Below the pieces are notes generated by a model that saw nothing but the letters and a program-made list of their open reading frames with translations, was not told the DNA's origin and made no database searches. From the NCBI GenBank assembly GCA_963649365.1, contig CAVJHQ010000023.1:1-25662 (forward strand): a stretch of 25,662 nt of DNA, read 5' to 3'. Position numbers and translations under genes: made by a program. Shown piece after piece: positions 7,574 to 15,237 of the stretch. This stretch comes from Paratractidigestivibacter sp963649365. Its GTDB lineage: Bacteria > Actinomycetota > Coriobacteriia > Coriobacteriales > Atopobiaceae. Numbering within the stretch: the first letter of the stretch is position 1; the number at the start of each line of letters is the position of its first letter.

Positions 7574-9358
7574 ATGAACCTTCAGGAACGTATAGACGAA
7601 CTTGAGCAGCAGCTTTCCGGGCTTCCGGCGGGCGGTGTCGTCCAGAAGAAGGTCCACGGCTCGACGTATTGCTATCACCGCTGGTCGGAGGGCGGCAAGA
7701 GGCACGAGCGCTACCTCAAGGCCGGCGAGGTCGAGCCGATGCGCGAGGCCGTTGCCCGTCGCAAGCAGCTCGAAGGCGAGCTGAAGGAGCTTCGCCGGGC
7801 CGCGGCCGGTGCGGGTCGAGCGTCCGCGTCGGCCGCGGTTGCGCCTGGCGCTTCTTTGCAGATGAACGTTCTCGTGGGGGAGCGGCTCCGCGCGTTCGCC
7901 CGCGGCGTGGAGAAGTACCGCCGGCGCGAGCTCTTCGGCCAGCTCGAGGCGTACCTGTCGGACGACGACGAGAAGGTTCTTATTCTCTTCGGCCTGCGCC
8001 GCACCGGAAAGACGACCATGATCCGGCAGGCCATCCTGCGCATGGACGACGCGGAGCTGGGGCACGCGGCGTTCATCCAGGCCGTTGCGGGGAACACGCT
8101 CGCCCAGCTCAACCACGACCTGCGGCTGCTCGAGTCCCGGGGCGTCCGCTTTGTCTTCGTCGACGAGGTCACGGCGCTCGACGACTTCGTGGGCGGCGCG
8201 GCGCTTCTCTCCGACATCTTCGTCGCCGGCGGTATGCGCGTCGTGCTCTCGGGCACCGATTCGCTCGGCTTCGTGTTTGCCCACGACGACCAGCTCTACG
8301 ACCGTTGCCGTCTGCTGCACACGACTTATATTCCGTACCGGGAGTTTAGCGAGGTGCTCGGCATCCACGGCGTCGACGAGTACATCCGCTTCGGCGGGAC
8401 CATGAGCCTGGGCGGCGAGGACTACTCGGCGTCGTCGCCCTTCTCGACGGCGTCGCGCGCGGCCGAGTACGTCGACGCGGCCATCGCGCGCAACATCCAG
8501 CACTCGCTCGCGTGCTATGAACACGGCGGGCATTTTCGCCATCTGCGCGGATTGTACGACGCCGACGAGCTCACGAGCGCGATCAACCGTGTGGTCGAGG
8601 ACGTCAACCACCGCTTCGCCCTCGAGGTGCTTTCCCGCGACTTCGTGTCTCACGACCTGGGGATAAGCGCCTCCAACCTGCGGCGGGACCGTACCGCGCC
8701 GACCGATATCCTGGACCGCGTAGACGTGGGCGACGTGACCCGTCGGCTGCGCGGGCTCCTGGAGATCCGCAATGCCGGCGAGAGGAGCGTCGAGCTTGAG
8801 CGCGCGCACGCGACCGAGATCGAGGAGTACCTGGGCCTTCTGGACCTCACGGATCGCATCGAGGTGAGGTCACTGCCCGATGTCTCCGGCGTGGGCACGC
8901 GTACCGTGGTCTGCCAGCCGGGCCTTCGTTATGCCCAGGTCGAGGCGCTCATTCAAAGCCTGATGCTCGACCAGACGTTTTCCGAGCTCTCGCTCACGGA
9001 GCGCAACGTGGTCGCGGGACGTATCCGTACCGAGGTCATGGGCCGCATGCTGGAGGACATCGTCCTTTTGGAGACCAAACGGAGCCGCCCCGGCTGCGAG
9101 GTGTTCGTGCTTCAGTTCGCGGTCGGCGAGTTCGATATGGTCGTGTTCGACCCTAAGGCCGCGAGCTGCGAGATCTACGAGGTCAAGCACGGCGACCAGG
9201 TTGCGGCGGCTCAACGCAGGCACCTCCTCGACCCGCAGAAGCGGCGGATGTGCGAGCACCGCTACGGCCCCATAACAGGCACGTTCGTCCTGTACCGCGG
9301 CGCCGACGACTACGTCGACGGCGTGCAGTACGTGAACGTGGAGGAGTACCTTTCGTAG
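7574..9358 (+). CDS. AAA ATPase with C-terminal nuclease-like domain
   Basis: A 594-aa protein of the ATP-binding type in which an AAA core is followed by a DUF4143-like C-terminal half. The first 75 residues form a separate module (QKKVHGSTYCYHRW..GGKRHERYL) resembling small basic domains found on mobile-element proteins. The Walker A motif GLRRTGKTT is at 140-148 and the Walker B VFVDEV at about 194-199. Near the C terminus, D521 (EFDMVVFD) and E536-V-K538 (IYEVKHGD) fit a PD-(D/E)XK nuclease fold. The start ATG has GAGG four bases upstream. No partner gene is adjacent. The biological role of this family is largely unknown; suggestions include NTPase switches in defence or stress. It is followed by a short stem whose loop holds a GCTTCTTACC variant. 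Confidence 0.75.
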   Translation: MNLQERIDELEQQLSGLPAGGVVQKKVHGSTYCYHRWSEGGKRHERYLKAGEVEPMREAVARRKQLEGELKELRRAAAGAGRASASAAVAPGASLQMNVLVGERLRAFARGVEKYRRRELFGQLEAYLSDDDEKVLILFGLRRTGKTTMIRQAILRMDDAELGHAAFIQAVAGNTLAQLNHDLRLLESRGVRFVFVDEVTALDDFVGGAALLSDIFVAGGMRVVLSGTDSLGFVFAHDDQLYDRCRLLHTTYIPYREFSEVLGIHGVDEYIRFGGTMSLGGEDYSASSPFSTASRAAEYVDAAIARNIQHSLACYEHGGHFRHLRGLYDADELTSAINRVVEDVNHRFALEVLSRDFVSHDLGISASNLRRDRTAPTDILDRVDVGDVTRRLRGLLEIRNAGERSVELERAHATEIEEYLGLLDLTDRIEVRSLPDVSGVGTRTVVCQPGLRYAQVEALIQSLMLDQTFSELSLTERNVVAGRIRTEVMGRMLEDIVLLETKRSRPGCEVFVLQFAVGEFDMVVFDPKAASCEIYEVKHGDQVAAAQRRHLLDPQKRRMCEHRYGPITGTFVLYRGADDYVDGVQYVNVEEYLS

Positions 9359-9384
9359 GCCGGCGAGCGGGCTTCTTACCGGCC
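9358..9384 (+). terminator. Possible weak terminator with motif in loop
   Basis: GGCCGG (9358-9363) and CCGGCC (9379-9384) enclose CGAGCGGGCTTCTTA, a loop very like that of the stem at 7440-7472. It begins at the stop codon of the ATPase gene. There is no U tract, so a role as terminator is only possible. Confidence 0.3.
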
Positions 9385-9464
9385 GCGGCGCCGAGCAGAA
9401 GCGCGCAAGAGCTTCCAAAACCGCTCATCGGCCAAAATCGACCGTTCGCCGGCGTTTGAAAGGC

Positions 9465-9486
9465 AAATTGGAAACGTTACCAATTT
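9465..9486 (+). promoter_or_regulatory. LacI-family operator upstream of lacI-type gene
   Basis: The half-sites AAATTGG and CCAATTT enclose AAACGTTA, giving a 22-bp near-palindrome. The same half-sites in the same spacing recur at 10645-10666 before the PTS operon. The site lies just upstream of the -35 element of the regulator's own promoter, consistent with autoregulation. Confidence 0.75.
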
Positions 9487-9490
9487 CCAC

Positions 9491-9518
9491 TTGACCCATT
9501 TTCACCGGCGGCTATTCT
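9491..9518 (+). promoter_or_regulatory. Promoter of the LacI-type regulator
   Basis: TTGACC (9491-9496) and TATTCT (9513-9518) with a 16-bp spacer form a convincing sigma-70-type promoter. The start of transcription would fall near 9525, about 30 bases before the ATG. Confidence 0.6.
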
Positions 9519-9556
9519 AATAGTCGTCAACAGCGGATATGCGAAGGGGGACACAG

Positions 9557-10567
9557 ATGGCAACGATTACAGACGTCGCGAAGCTTTCCGGCATCTCGGT
9601 CGCCACCGTCTCCCGCGTGATCAACAACAAGCCCCACGTCTCGGAGGCCAAGCGCGAGCGCGTGCTCGCCGCCATGGAGGAGCTCGGCTACGCGCCCCTG
9701 CAGGCCGCCCGCCAGATGCGCGGCTCCGGCTCCGGCAACATCGCCGTCGCCGTGCCCACCTTGACGAACAATTTCTTTGCCCAGCTCGTGGACGCCATCG
9801 AGAAGACCTGCCGCAAGCACGGCTACCGCACCCTCATCACCCAGACCAAGGGCGAGAAGCAGGCCGAGGCCGAGGCCCTCGACCTGCTCAAGATGCAGCA
9901 CGCCGACGGCATCATCCTCTGCTCGATCGAGAACGACTGGGACCTTATCACCAGCTATACCAAGTACGGCGCCGTCGCCGTCTGCGACGAGTACAACGCC
10001 GACGACGCCGTCACCCAGGTGTTCGGCCGCCAGTACGACGGCTTCTTCGGCGCGACCCAGTTCCTTTTGGGCAGCGGCTACAAGAAGATCGCCTACTGCA
10101 CCGGCTTCAGGGGCCTTGAGCTGCTCCCCAAGGACTCCGACCTCGACTCCGACCGCTACCGCGGCTACCTCGACGCGCTCGCCTCGCGCGGCGTCGAGCC
10201 CAACCCCGAGTGGTACTTCGAGGGCGTGAACACCCTCGAGGACGGCCGCAACGTCATGCGCCGCCTGCTCATGATGCCAGAGCGCCCGAACGCGGTTTTG
10301 GCCGGCTCCGACGAGGTGGCCGCCGGTATCGAGCTCGAGGCCCTGCACTGCAGGCTGAACGTGCCTTCCGACCTGGCCATCATCGGCGTCGACGACCAGC
10401 CCATGGCCCAGGTGCTCCCGGTTCCCCTGACCACTATCCGCCAGCCCATCGAGGAGGAGGGCACGCTCGTGGCCCAAGACCTCCTGCGGCAGCTTTCCGA
10501 AGACGTTCCCTCGGACCCCGTCCGGCACGCGCTCAACCTCGAGCTCATCGTCCGCTCGTCCACCTAG
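9557..10567 (+). CDS. LacI-family transcriptional regulator
   Basis: A 336-aa sugar-responsive repressor. The N-terminal helix-turn-helix is classical: TITDVAKLSGISVATVSRVI, followed by the hinge helix PLQAARQMRG, then a periplasmic-binding-protein-like effector domain ending in the usual 'IIGVDDQPMAQ...PLTTIRQP' block. ATG 9557 is chosen over one 18 bases upstream because AGGGGGA lies at the right distance and the protein then starts directly at the DNA-binding helix. It precedes, in the same orientation, a PTS/glucosidase operon that carries a matching operator, so it most likely represses that operon until the sugar or its phosphate is present. The gene is followed by a GCTTCTTGCC word (10596-10605) and a T-rich run. 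Confidence 0.93.
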   Translation: MATITDVAKLSGISVATVSRVINNKPHVSEAKRERVLAAMEELGYAPLQAARQMRGSGSGNIAVAVPTLTNNFFAQLVDAIEKTCRKHGYRTLITQTKGEKQAEAEALDLLKMQHADGIILCSIENDWDLITSYTKYGAVAVCDEYNADDAVTQVFGRQYDGFFGATQFLLGSGYKKIAYCTGFRGLELLPKDSDLDSDRYRGYLDALASRGVEPNPEWYFEGVNTLEDGRNVMRRLLMMPERPNAVLAGSDEVAAGIELEALHCRLNVPSDLAIIGVDDQPMAQVLPVPLTTIRQPIEEEGTLVAQDLLRQLSEDVPSDPVRHALNLELIVRSST

Positions 10568-10643
10568 CCGACATCCGCGCCCGCCGCGCGCCCGCGCTTC
10601 TTGCCCCGCGCCGGCCCCGCTGCACAACTTTCTTTTTTTGCAA

Positions 10644-10667
10644 CAAATTGGTATCGATACCAATTTG
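10644..10667 (+). promoter_or_regulatory. LacI-family operator of the PTS operon
   Basis: A perfect 24-bp palindrome centred at 10655/10656, with arms CAAATTGGTATC and GATACCAATTTG. It shares half-sites and spacing with the site before the regulator gene. It lies 57 bases before the IIB start, directly after a T run, and overlaps the TTGCAA at 10638-10643 that could serve as -35; no convincing -10 is seen. Confidence 0.85.
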
Positions 10668-10724
10668 CGATAGCCCATGCCGTCAAACGCGCCCAGGGAA
10701 GGCGCGAACAGGGAGGAGCCCCTC

Positions 10725-11183
10725 ATGGTAGTTCTTGCTCGAATCGACCAGCGCCTCATCCACGGGATCGTCGTCAACCAGGTCGCCCCGGCCTTCAAGG
10801 TCAAGCGCTTCATGGTCGTGGACGACCAGCTCTGCGAGAACGAGGCCATCAAGGCCAGCATGCGCATGGCCAAGCCCGCCGGCACCGGCGTCTCGGTCAT
10901 CAGCGTCGACACCGCCGTGACCAACTTCGCGGCCGGCAAGTACGACGGCCAGAACGTCCTCGTCCTCGTCAAGGAGCCCGAGACCCTCGTCCGTCTCATC
11001 GACGGCGGCGTCCAGATCCCCAAGGTCGACCTCGGCATCATCTTCAACGAGGACGGTCGCGAGCCCGTGACCAAGTTCATCGCCCTGAACCAGAAGGAGC
11101 GCGACGACCTCGAGGCCATCAAGTCCCGCGGCGTCCCCGTCGTCATCCAGTACGTGCCCACCGACGAGGAGCAGCCGTTCTAG
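10725..11183 (+). CDS. PTS mannose-family IIB component
   Basis: A 152-aa cytoplasmic phosphocarrier that takes phosphate from IIA and passes it to the sugar during uptake. The active-site histidine is H13 in ARIDQRLIHG, the family hallmark, and the domain is of usual length. ATG 10725 follows GGGAGGAG at about eight bases; an in-frame ATG 48 bases upstream would add a tail without family similarity. It is the first gene of the operon IIB-IIC-IID-IIA-glucosidase. A GCTTCTTGCC word and a 9-bp stem (11207-11215/11240-11248) follow its stop. Confidence 0.93.
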   Translation: MVVLARIDQRLIHGIVVNQVAPAFKVKRFMVVDDQLCENEAIKASMRMAKPAGTGVSVISVDTAVTNFAAGKYDGQNVLVLVKEPETLVRLIDGGVQIPKVDLGIIFNEDGREPVTKFIALNQKERDDLEAIKSRGVPVVIQYVPTDEEQPF

Positions 11184-11206
11184 CGAGCGCGCTTCTTGCC
11201 GTTGAC

Positions 11207-11248
11207 GCCGGCGGCTCGTCCGCGCCGAACCCGCGCCGCGCCGCCGGC
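11207..11248 (+). other. Intercistronic stem between IIB and IIC
   Basis: GCCGGCGGC (11207-11215) pairs with GCCGCCGGC (11240-11248) over a 24-nt loop in the 100-bp gap between IIB and IIC. There is no U tract, so it is more likely an mRNA-stability or processing element than a terminator. Confidence 0.4.
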
Positions 11249-11283
11249 CATGTCCAAACCCCTATGCAAAGAAGGGAAGCACC

Positions 11284-12072
11284 ATGGAAATCCTGCAAGA
11301 CCTGCTCGTGCTTATCGTCGCCGGGTGGATGACCATCGACCAGAACGGCCCCGTGGTCATGAGCTGGTTCGGCGTCATCGTCGGCCTTATCACCGGCCTC
11401 ATCATGGGCGACGTCAACACCGGCCTCGTGATCGGCGGCACGTTCCAGCTCATGAGCCTGGGCGTCGCGGCCCTCGGCGGCTCGTCGGCCCCCAACTACG
11501 GCCTGGCCACCATCGTCGGCACCTTCATCGCGGTGCGCACCGGCACCGGCACCGACGCCGCCATCGCGGTCGGCCTGCCCGTCGGGCTTCTTGCCATCCA
11601 GCTCGAGGTCGTCGTCCGCATCGTCAACAACTTCGTCGCCCACAAGATGCAGGACTACAACAACGCCGGCGAGTGGGACAAGATGAACCGCATCGCCCTT
11701 CTCGGCCCCGCCATCTGCTCGCTGCAGACCCTCCTGCCCACCCTGCTCGTCATCCTCTTCGGCTCCACCGTCGTCAACTTCGTGCTCGAGTTCATCCCCG
11801 AGTGGGTCACCAACGGCCTCTCCATCGCCGCGGGCATGCTCCCGGTCGTCGGCGTCGGCATGCTCATGCGCTACATGCCCGTCAAGAAGTTCCTGCCCAT
11901 GATCCTCATCGGCTTCGTGCTCTCCGCCTACCTGGGCGTCCCTGTCCTGGGCATCGCCATCGTGGGCTTCGCCGCCGCCTTCTGGTACTTCACGACCCAG
12001 ATCAACAAGACCGAGACCGCCGTCGCCGCCGCGACCGACGCTTCCGACATGGGGGATGACTTCGATGAGTAA
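11284..12072 (+). CDS. PTS mannose-family IIC component
   Basis: A 262-aa integral membrane permease subunit that forms the sugar path together with IID. Multiple hydrophobic helices are evident, starting with LLVLIVAGWMTIDQNG, and the family signature 'NTGLVIGGTFQLMSLGVAALGGSSAPNYG' region follows at about 45-75. AGAAGGGAAG precedes the ATG. The stop overlaps the IID start by eight bases. A GGGCTTCTTGCC word lies in frame at 11584-11595, encoding Gly-Leu-Leu-Ala with CTT-CTT codons that are unusual in this gene. Confidence 0.94.
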   Translation: MEILQDLLVLIVAGWMTIDQNGPVVMSWFGVIVGLITGLIMGDVNTGLVIGGTFQLMSLGVAALGGSSAPNYGLATIVGTFIAVRTGTGTDAAIAVGLPVGLLAIQLEVVVRIVNNFVAHKMQDYNNAGEWDKMNRIALLGPAICSLQTLLPTLLVILFGSTVVNFVLEFIPEWVTNGLSIAAGMLPVVGVGMLMRYMPVKKFLPMILIGFVLSAYLGVPVLGIAIVGFAAAFWYFTTQINKTETAVAAATDASDMGDDFDE

Positions 12073-12913
12073 CGAGAACGCTGTGCTGAACGCCGCCGCC
12101 GAGGCCGCCGACGACCGCTACCAGGTCACCAAGGCCGACCTTAAGCGCGCCGCCGACCGCTACAACTTCATGGCCTGCAACATCTTCAACTACGAGTCCC
12201 AGATGGGCGCCGCCGTGGCCTGGGCGCTCGCCCCGGTCCTGCGCAAGATCTATAAGGACGACGAGGAGTACAAGGCCGCGCTGAACAACCACTTCAACTA
12301 CTTCAACGCCACGACCTGCATGGCATCGATGATTCTGGGCGCCACCACCGCCACCGAGGAGCGCGACGGCATCGCCGCCAAGGACGCCGTCCAGTCGCTC
12401 AAGACCTCCCTCATGGGCCCGTTCTCCGGCGTCGGCGACACCATTGTCTGGGTGCTGTGGCCCACCATCATGGGCTCCATCGCCGGCTACATGGCCCAGC
12501 AGGGCAACCCGCTCGGCGCCATCGTCTGGTTCGCCTGCAACGTCGCGTTCTGGTTCGTCAAGCGCAAGCTCTTCGAGGTCGGCTACACCTCCGGCACCAA
12601 GCTCGTGAGCGAGCTCGGCGAGAAGCTCTCGGTCTTTACCGAGGCGGCCTCGATCATGGGCCTCTCTGTGGTCGGCGCGCTTATCGCCACCTCCGTCAAG
12701 GTCACGACCGCCCTCGAGTTCCAGGTGGGCGAGGTCGCGCTCAACCTTCAGACCGACATCCTCGACAAGATCATGCCGTCGCTGCTCCCGGTCCTTCTCA
12801 CCGTGCTCGTGTACAAGCTGCTGGGCAACAAGAAGTGGACCCCGACCAAGCTCATCCTGCTGCTCATCGCCATCTCGCTCGTGTGCTCGTTCTTCGGCAT
12901 CCTGGCCGTCTAG
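12065..12913 (+). CDS. PTS mannose-family IID component
   Basis: A 282-aa membrane subunit paired with IIC in mannose-type PTS permeases. Typical features are the N-terminal RYNFMACNIFNYESQMG segment, NHFNYFNATTCMASMILG, and the 'LMGPFSGVGDTIVW' motif in mid-protein, with hydrophobic helices toward the C terminus. ATG 12065 is preferred because GGGGG at 12051-12055 gives proper spacing; the ATG at 12056 would abut that site. It overlaps IIC, so the two are translationally coupled. Its stop is followed at once by GCAAGAAG and strong stems. Confidence 0.94.
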   Translation: MSNENAVLNAAAEAADDRYQVTKADLKRAADRYNFMACNIFNYESQMGAAVAWALAPVLRKIYKDDEEYKAALNNHFNYFNATTCMASMILGATTATEERDGIAAKDAVQSLKTSLMGPFSGVGDTIVWVLWPTIMGSIAGYMAQQGNPLGAIVWFACNVAFWFVKRKLFEVGYTSGTKLVSELGEKLSVFTEAASIMGLSVVGALIATSVKVTTALEFQVGEVALNLQTDILDKIMPSLLPVLLTVLVYKLLGNKKWTPTKLILLLIAISLVCSFFGILAV

Positions 12914-12933
12914 CAAGAAGAGCGCTTTCCCCG

Positions 12934-13041
12934 GGCGCCGGCGCCTCCACAGCCGGCGCCGCATCCCTGGGCGCTGCGTCTACGGCGCCGTCCCCCGGCG
13001 CCGACGCCCGAGCGGGCCTCCCTCCCCGTGGCGTCGGCGCC
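12934..13041 (+). other. Two intercistronic hairpins between IID and IIA
   Basis: The 160-bp gap holds GGCGCCGGC/GCCGGCGCC (12934-12942/12952-12960, 9-nt loop) and GGCGCCGACGCC/GGCGTCGGCGCC (12997-13008/13030-13041, 21-nt loop), both perfect stems. Neither has a U tract. They could protect the upstream message or set the ratio of permease to IIA and glucosidase. Confidence 0.55.
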
Positions 13042-13073
13042 CTTATCGCCACCCAACCCGTTAGGAAGAAGCT

Positions 13074-13496
13074 ATGAAGAGAATCCTCATCCTGGCCTCG
13101 CACCACACCATGGCCGAGGGCCTCAAGGACACGCTGGACTTCATCTCCGGCGGCGCTGCCGAGGTCCGCGCGCTGGCCGCCTACATGGACAACGCCCCGG
13201 TCGACGCCGCGGTCGACGCCGTGATGGCCGAGCTCGACGACGCCGACGAGGCCGTCGTCCTGACCGACCTCAACTCCGGCAGCGTGAACCAGCAGTTCTT
13301 CCGCTACCTGGCGCGCCCGCACACCCACGTGGTCAGCGGCATGAACCTGCCGCTCGCGCTCGTCTTCGCGCTGGAGCCGGCCGACGACTACCTGACCGCC
13401 GAGCGCGTGCGCGAGATCGTCGAGGACGCGAAGTCCGAGATCAAGTACGTGAACGACCTCGCCGCGCAGATGGGGGACGACGATGACGACGAGTAA
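13074..13496 (+). CDS. PTS mannose-family IIA component
   Basis: A 140-aa cytoplasmic IIA protein that accepts phosphate from HPr. It begins MKRILILASHHTMAEGLKDT, with H10 at the position of the phosphorylated histidine of the family, and contains 'VVLTDLNSGSVNQQFFRYL'. The tail is acidic (DDDDDE). AGGAAGAAG precedes the ATG. The 3' end overlaps the glucosidase start by 14 bases. IIA is fourth in order here, after IIB, IIC and IID, rather than fused to IIB as in many firmicute systems. Confidence 0.9.
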   Translation: MKRILILASHHTMAEGLKDTLDFISGGAAEVRALAAYMDNAPVDAAVDAVMAELDDADEAVVLTDLNSGSVNQQFFRYLARPHTHVVSGMNLPLALVFALEPADDYLTAERVREIVEDAKSEIKYVNDLAAQMGDDDDDE

Positions 13497-15171
13497 CCCC
13501 GAGTGGTGGAAGTCCGCGGTCGTCTACCAGGCCTACCCGAAGAGCTTCTGCGACTCCGACGGCGACGGCGTGGGCGACCTCAACGGCATCCGGAGCAAGC
13601 TCGGCTACCTGGCCGGCCTCGGCGTGGACGTGATCTGGCTGAACCCGATCTTTGCTTCTCCCCAGGTGGACAACGGGTACGACATCGCCGACTACCGCGC
13701 GGTCGAGCCGACGCTCGGCACGATGGCCGACTTCGACGCGCTTCTTGCCGAGGCGCACGAGAAGGGGCTCAAGATCATCCTCGACCTGGTGGTCAACCAC
13801 ACCTCCGACCAGCACGTCTGGTTCCAGGAGGCCTGCAAGAGCCGCGAGAACCCCTACCACGACTTCTATATCTGGCGAGACGAGATCCCGAACAACTGGG
13901 GCTCGAGCTTCGGCGGTCCCGCCTGGAAGTACGTGGAGAGCGTCGGCCAGTACTACCTGCACTGCTTCGCGGAAGAGCAGTGCGACCTCAACTGGGACAA
14001 CCCGGCCGTGCGCGAGGCCGTCTACGGCGAGATGCGCTTCTGGCTGGACAAGGGCATCGACGGCTTCCGCATGGACGTCATCACCTTGATCTCCAAGGAC
14101 CCGGCGCTGCCCGACGGCCCCGTGATCCAGAACAAGGCCTACGGCAGCTACTACGCCGGCTGCGCGACCGGCCCGCACGTGCACGAGTACCTGCAGGAGA
14201 TGAACCGCGAGGTGCTCTCCAAGTACCCGGGCATCATGACCGTGGGCGAGGCGCCGCACACGAGCGCCGACGAGGCCATGGACTACGTGGGCGCGGGCCG
14301 CGGCGAGCTCGACATGGTCTTCCACTTCGACCACATGCACCTGGACTACGACGAGAACGGCAAGTACGCCACCACGCGCGTCTACCTGCCCGACCTTAAG
14401 CGCGTGATGGGCGAGTGGCAGGACAAGATGGCCGCGTGCGGCGGCTGGAACAGCCTCTACTGGTCCAACCACGACCAGGCGCGCGCGGTTTCGCGCTTCG
14501 GCAACGACTCGCCGGAGTGGCGCGAGAAGTCCGCGAAGATGCTCGGCGTCGCGCTCCACCTGCAGCAGGGCACGCCCTACATCTACGAGGGCGAGGAGAT
14601 CGGCATGACCAACGCCGGCTTCACGTCCATCGAGCAGTACCGCGACGTGGAGGCGCTGGACACCTTCCGCGACTTCACCGAGCGCAAGGGCTTTTCGGCC
14701 GAGGATACGCTCGAGCTGCTGCGGCTGAAGTCGCGCGACAACTCTCGGACGCCGATGCAGTGGACGGGCGGGCACGCCGCGGGCTTTACCGAGGGCGAGC
14801 CGTGGATCGAGGCGAACCCGAACAAGGCCGAGGTCAACGTCGAGGCGGCGATGGCCGATCCGAAGTCGGTCTATCACTTCTACCAGCGGCTCATTGCCCT
14901 GCGCCACGAGCGCGCGAGCGTAACGGACGGCGCTTACGTCGACCTTGCGCCTGCCGACGAGAACGTGTGGGCCTACCTGCGCCGAGCCGAGGACGAGACG
15001 CTCGTGGTGCTGTGCAACTTCAGCGACGCGGCCGTCGGGTTCGAGCTGCCGGCTGAGCTCGCGTGGGAGACGAGCGAGCTCGTGATCGGCAACGAGGACG
15101 GCGCGTCGGCCGCGCTCGCGCGCGTCGTCGAGCTCGGGCCGTACGGCGCCGTGGTGTACGCGGTGCGCTAG
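13483..15171 (+). CDS. GH13 alpha-glucosidase
   Basis: A 562-aa cytoplasmic glycoside hydrolase, probably of the oligo-1,6-glucosidase/alpha-glucosidase type (GH13_31-like). The catalytic residues are visible: nucleophile D198 in DGFRMDV, acid/base E256 in MTVGEAPH and D331 in WSNHDQAR; DLVVNHTSDQH is conserved region I. The C-terminal beta domain is present (VLCNFSDAAVGFELP). Being last in the PTS operon, it likely hydrolyses the imported alpha-linked disaccharide or its 6-phosphate. Trehalose-6-phosphate hydrolase is a related possibility that sequence alone does not exclude. It overlaps IIA and uses GGGGGA as ribosome binding site. Confidence 0.9.
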   Translation: MTTSNPEWWKSAVVYQAYPKSFCDSDGDGVGDLNGIRSKLGYLAGLGVDVIWLNPIFASPQVDNGYDIADYRAVEPTLGTMADFDALLAEAHEKGLKIILDLVVNHTSDQHVWFQEACKSRENPYHDFYIWRDEIPNNWGSSFGGPAWKYVESVGQYYLHCFAEEQCDLNWDNPAVREAVYGEMRFWLDKGIDGFRMDVITLISKDPALPDGPVIQNKAYGSYYAGCATGPHVHEYLQEMNREVLSKYPGIMTVGEAPHTSADEAMDYVGAGRGELDMVFHFDHMHLDYDENGKYATTRVYLPDLKRVMGEWQDKMAACGGWNSLYWSNHDQARAVSRFGNDSPEWREKSAKMLGVALHLQQGTPYIYEGEEIGMTNAGFTSIEQYRDVEALDTFRDFTERKGFSAEDTLELLRLKSRDNSRTPMQWTGGHAAGFTEGEPWIEANPNKAEVNVEAAMADPKSVYHFYQRLIALRHERASVTDGAYVDLAPADENVWAYLRRAEDETLVVLCNFSDAAVGFELPAELAWETSELVIGNEDGASAALARVVELGPYGAVVYAVR

Positions 15172-15185
15172 GGCGGAAGCGCCGG

Positions 15186-15230
15186 GCGCCTGGTGCAGGG
15201 CGCGATCGCGCTGCACCAGGCCGGGCGCCG
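15186..15230. terminator. Bidirectional terminator
   Basis: GCCTGGTGCAG (15188-15198) and CTGCACCAGGC (15211-15221) form a perfect 11-bp stem in the 66-bp gap between the convergent glucosidase and EcfT genes. On the plus strand TCTTGTCC follows a little downstream. Its position fits a shared terminator. Confidence 0.6.
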
Positions 15231-15237
15231 TCTTGTC

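Noticed and set aside
13441..15216. Minus-strand 591-codon frame opposite the glucosidase
   Set aside because: Same GC-shadow effect; no motif, and the plus-strand gene has catalytic residues.
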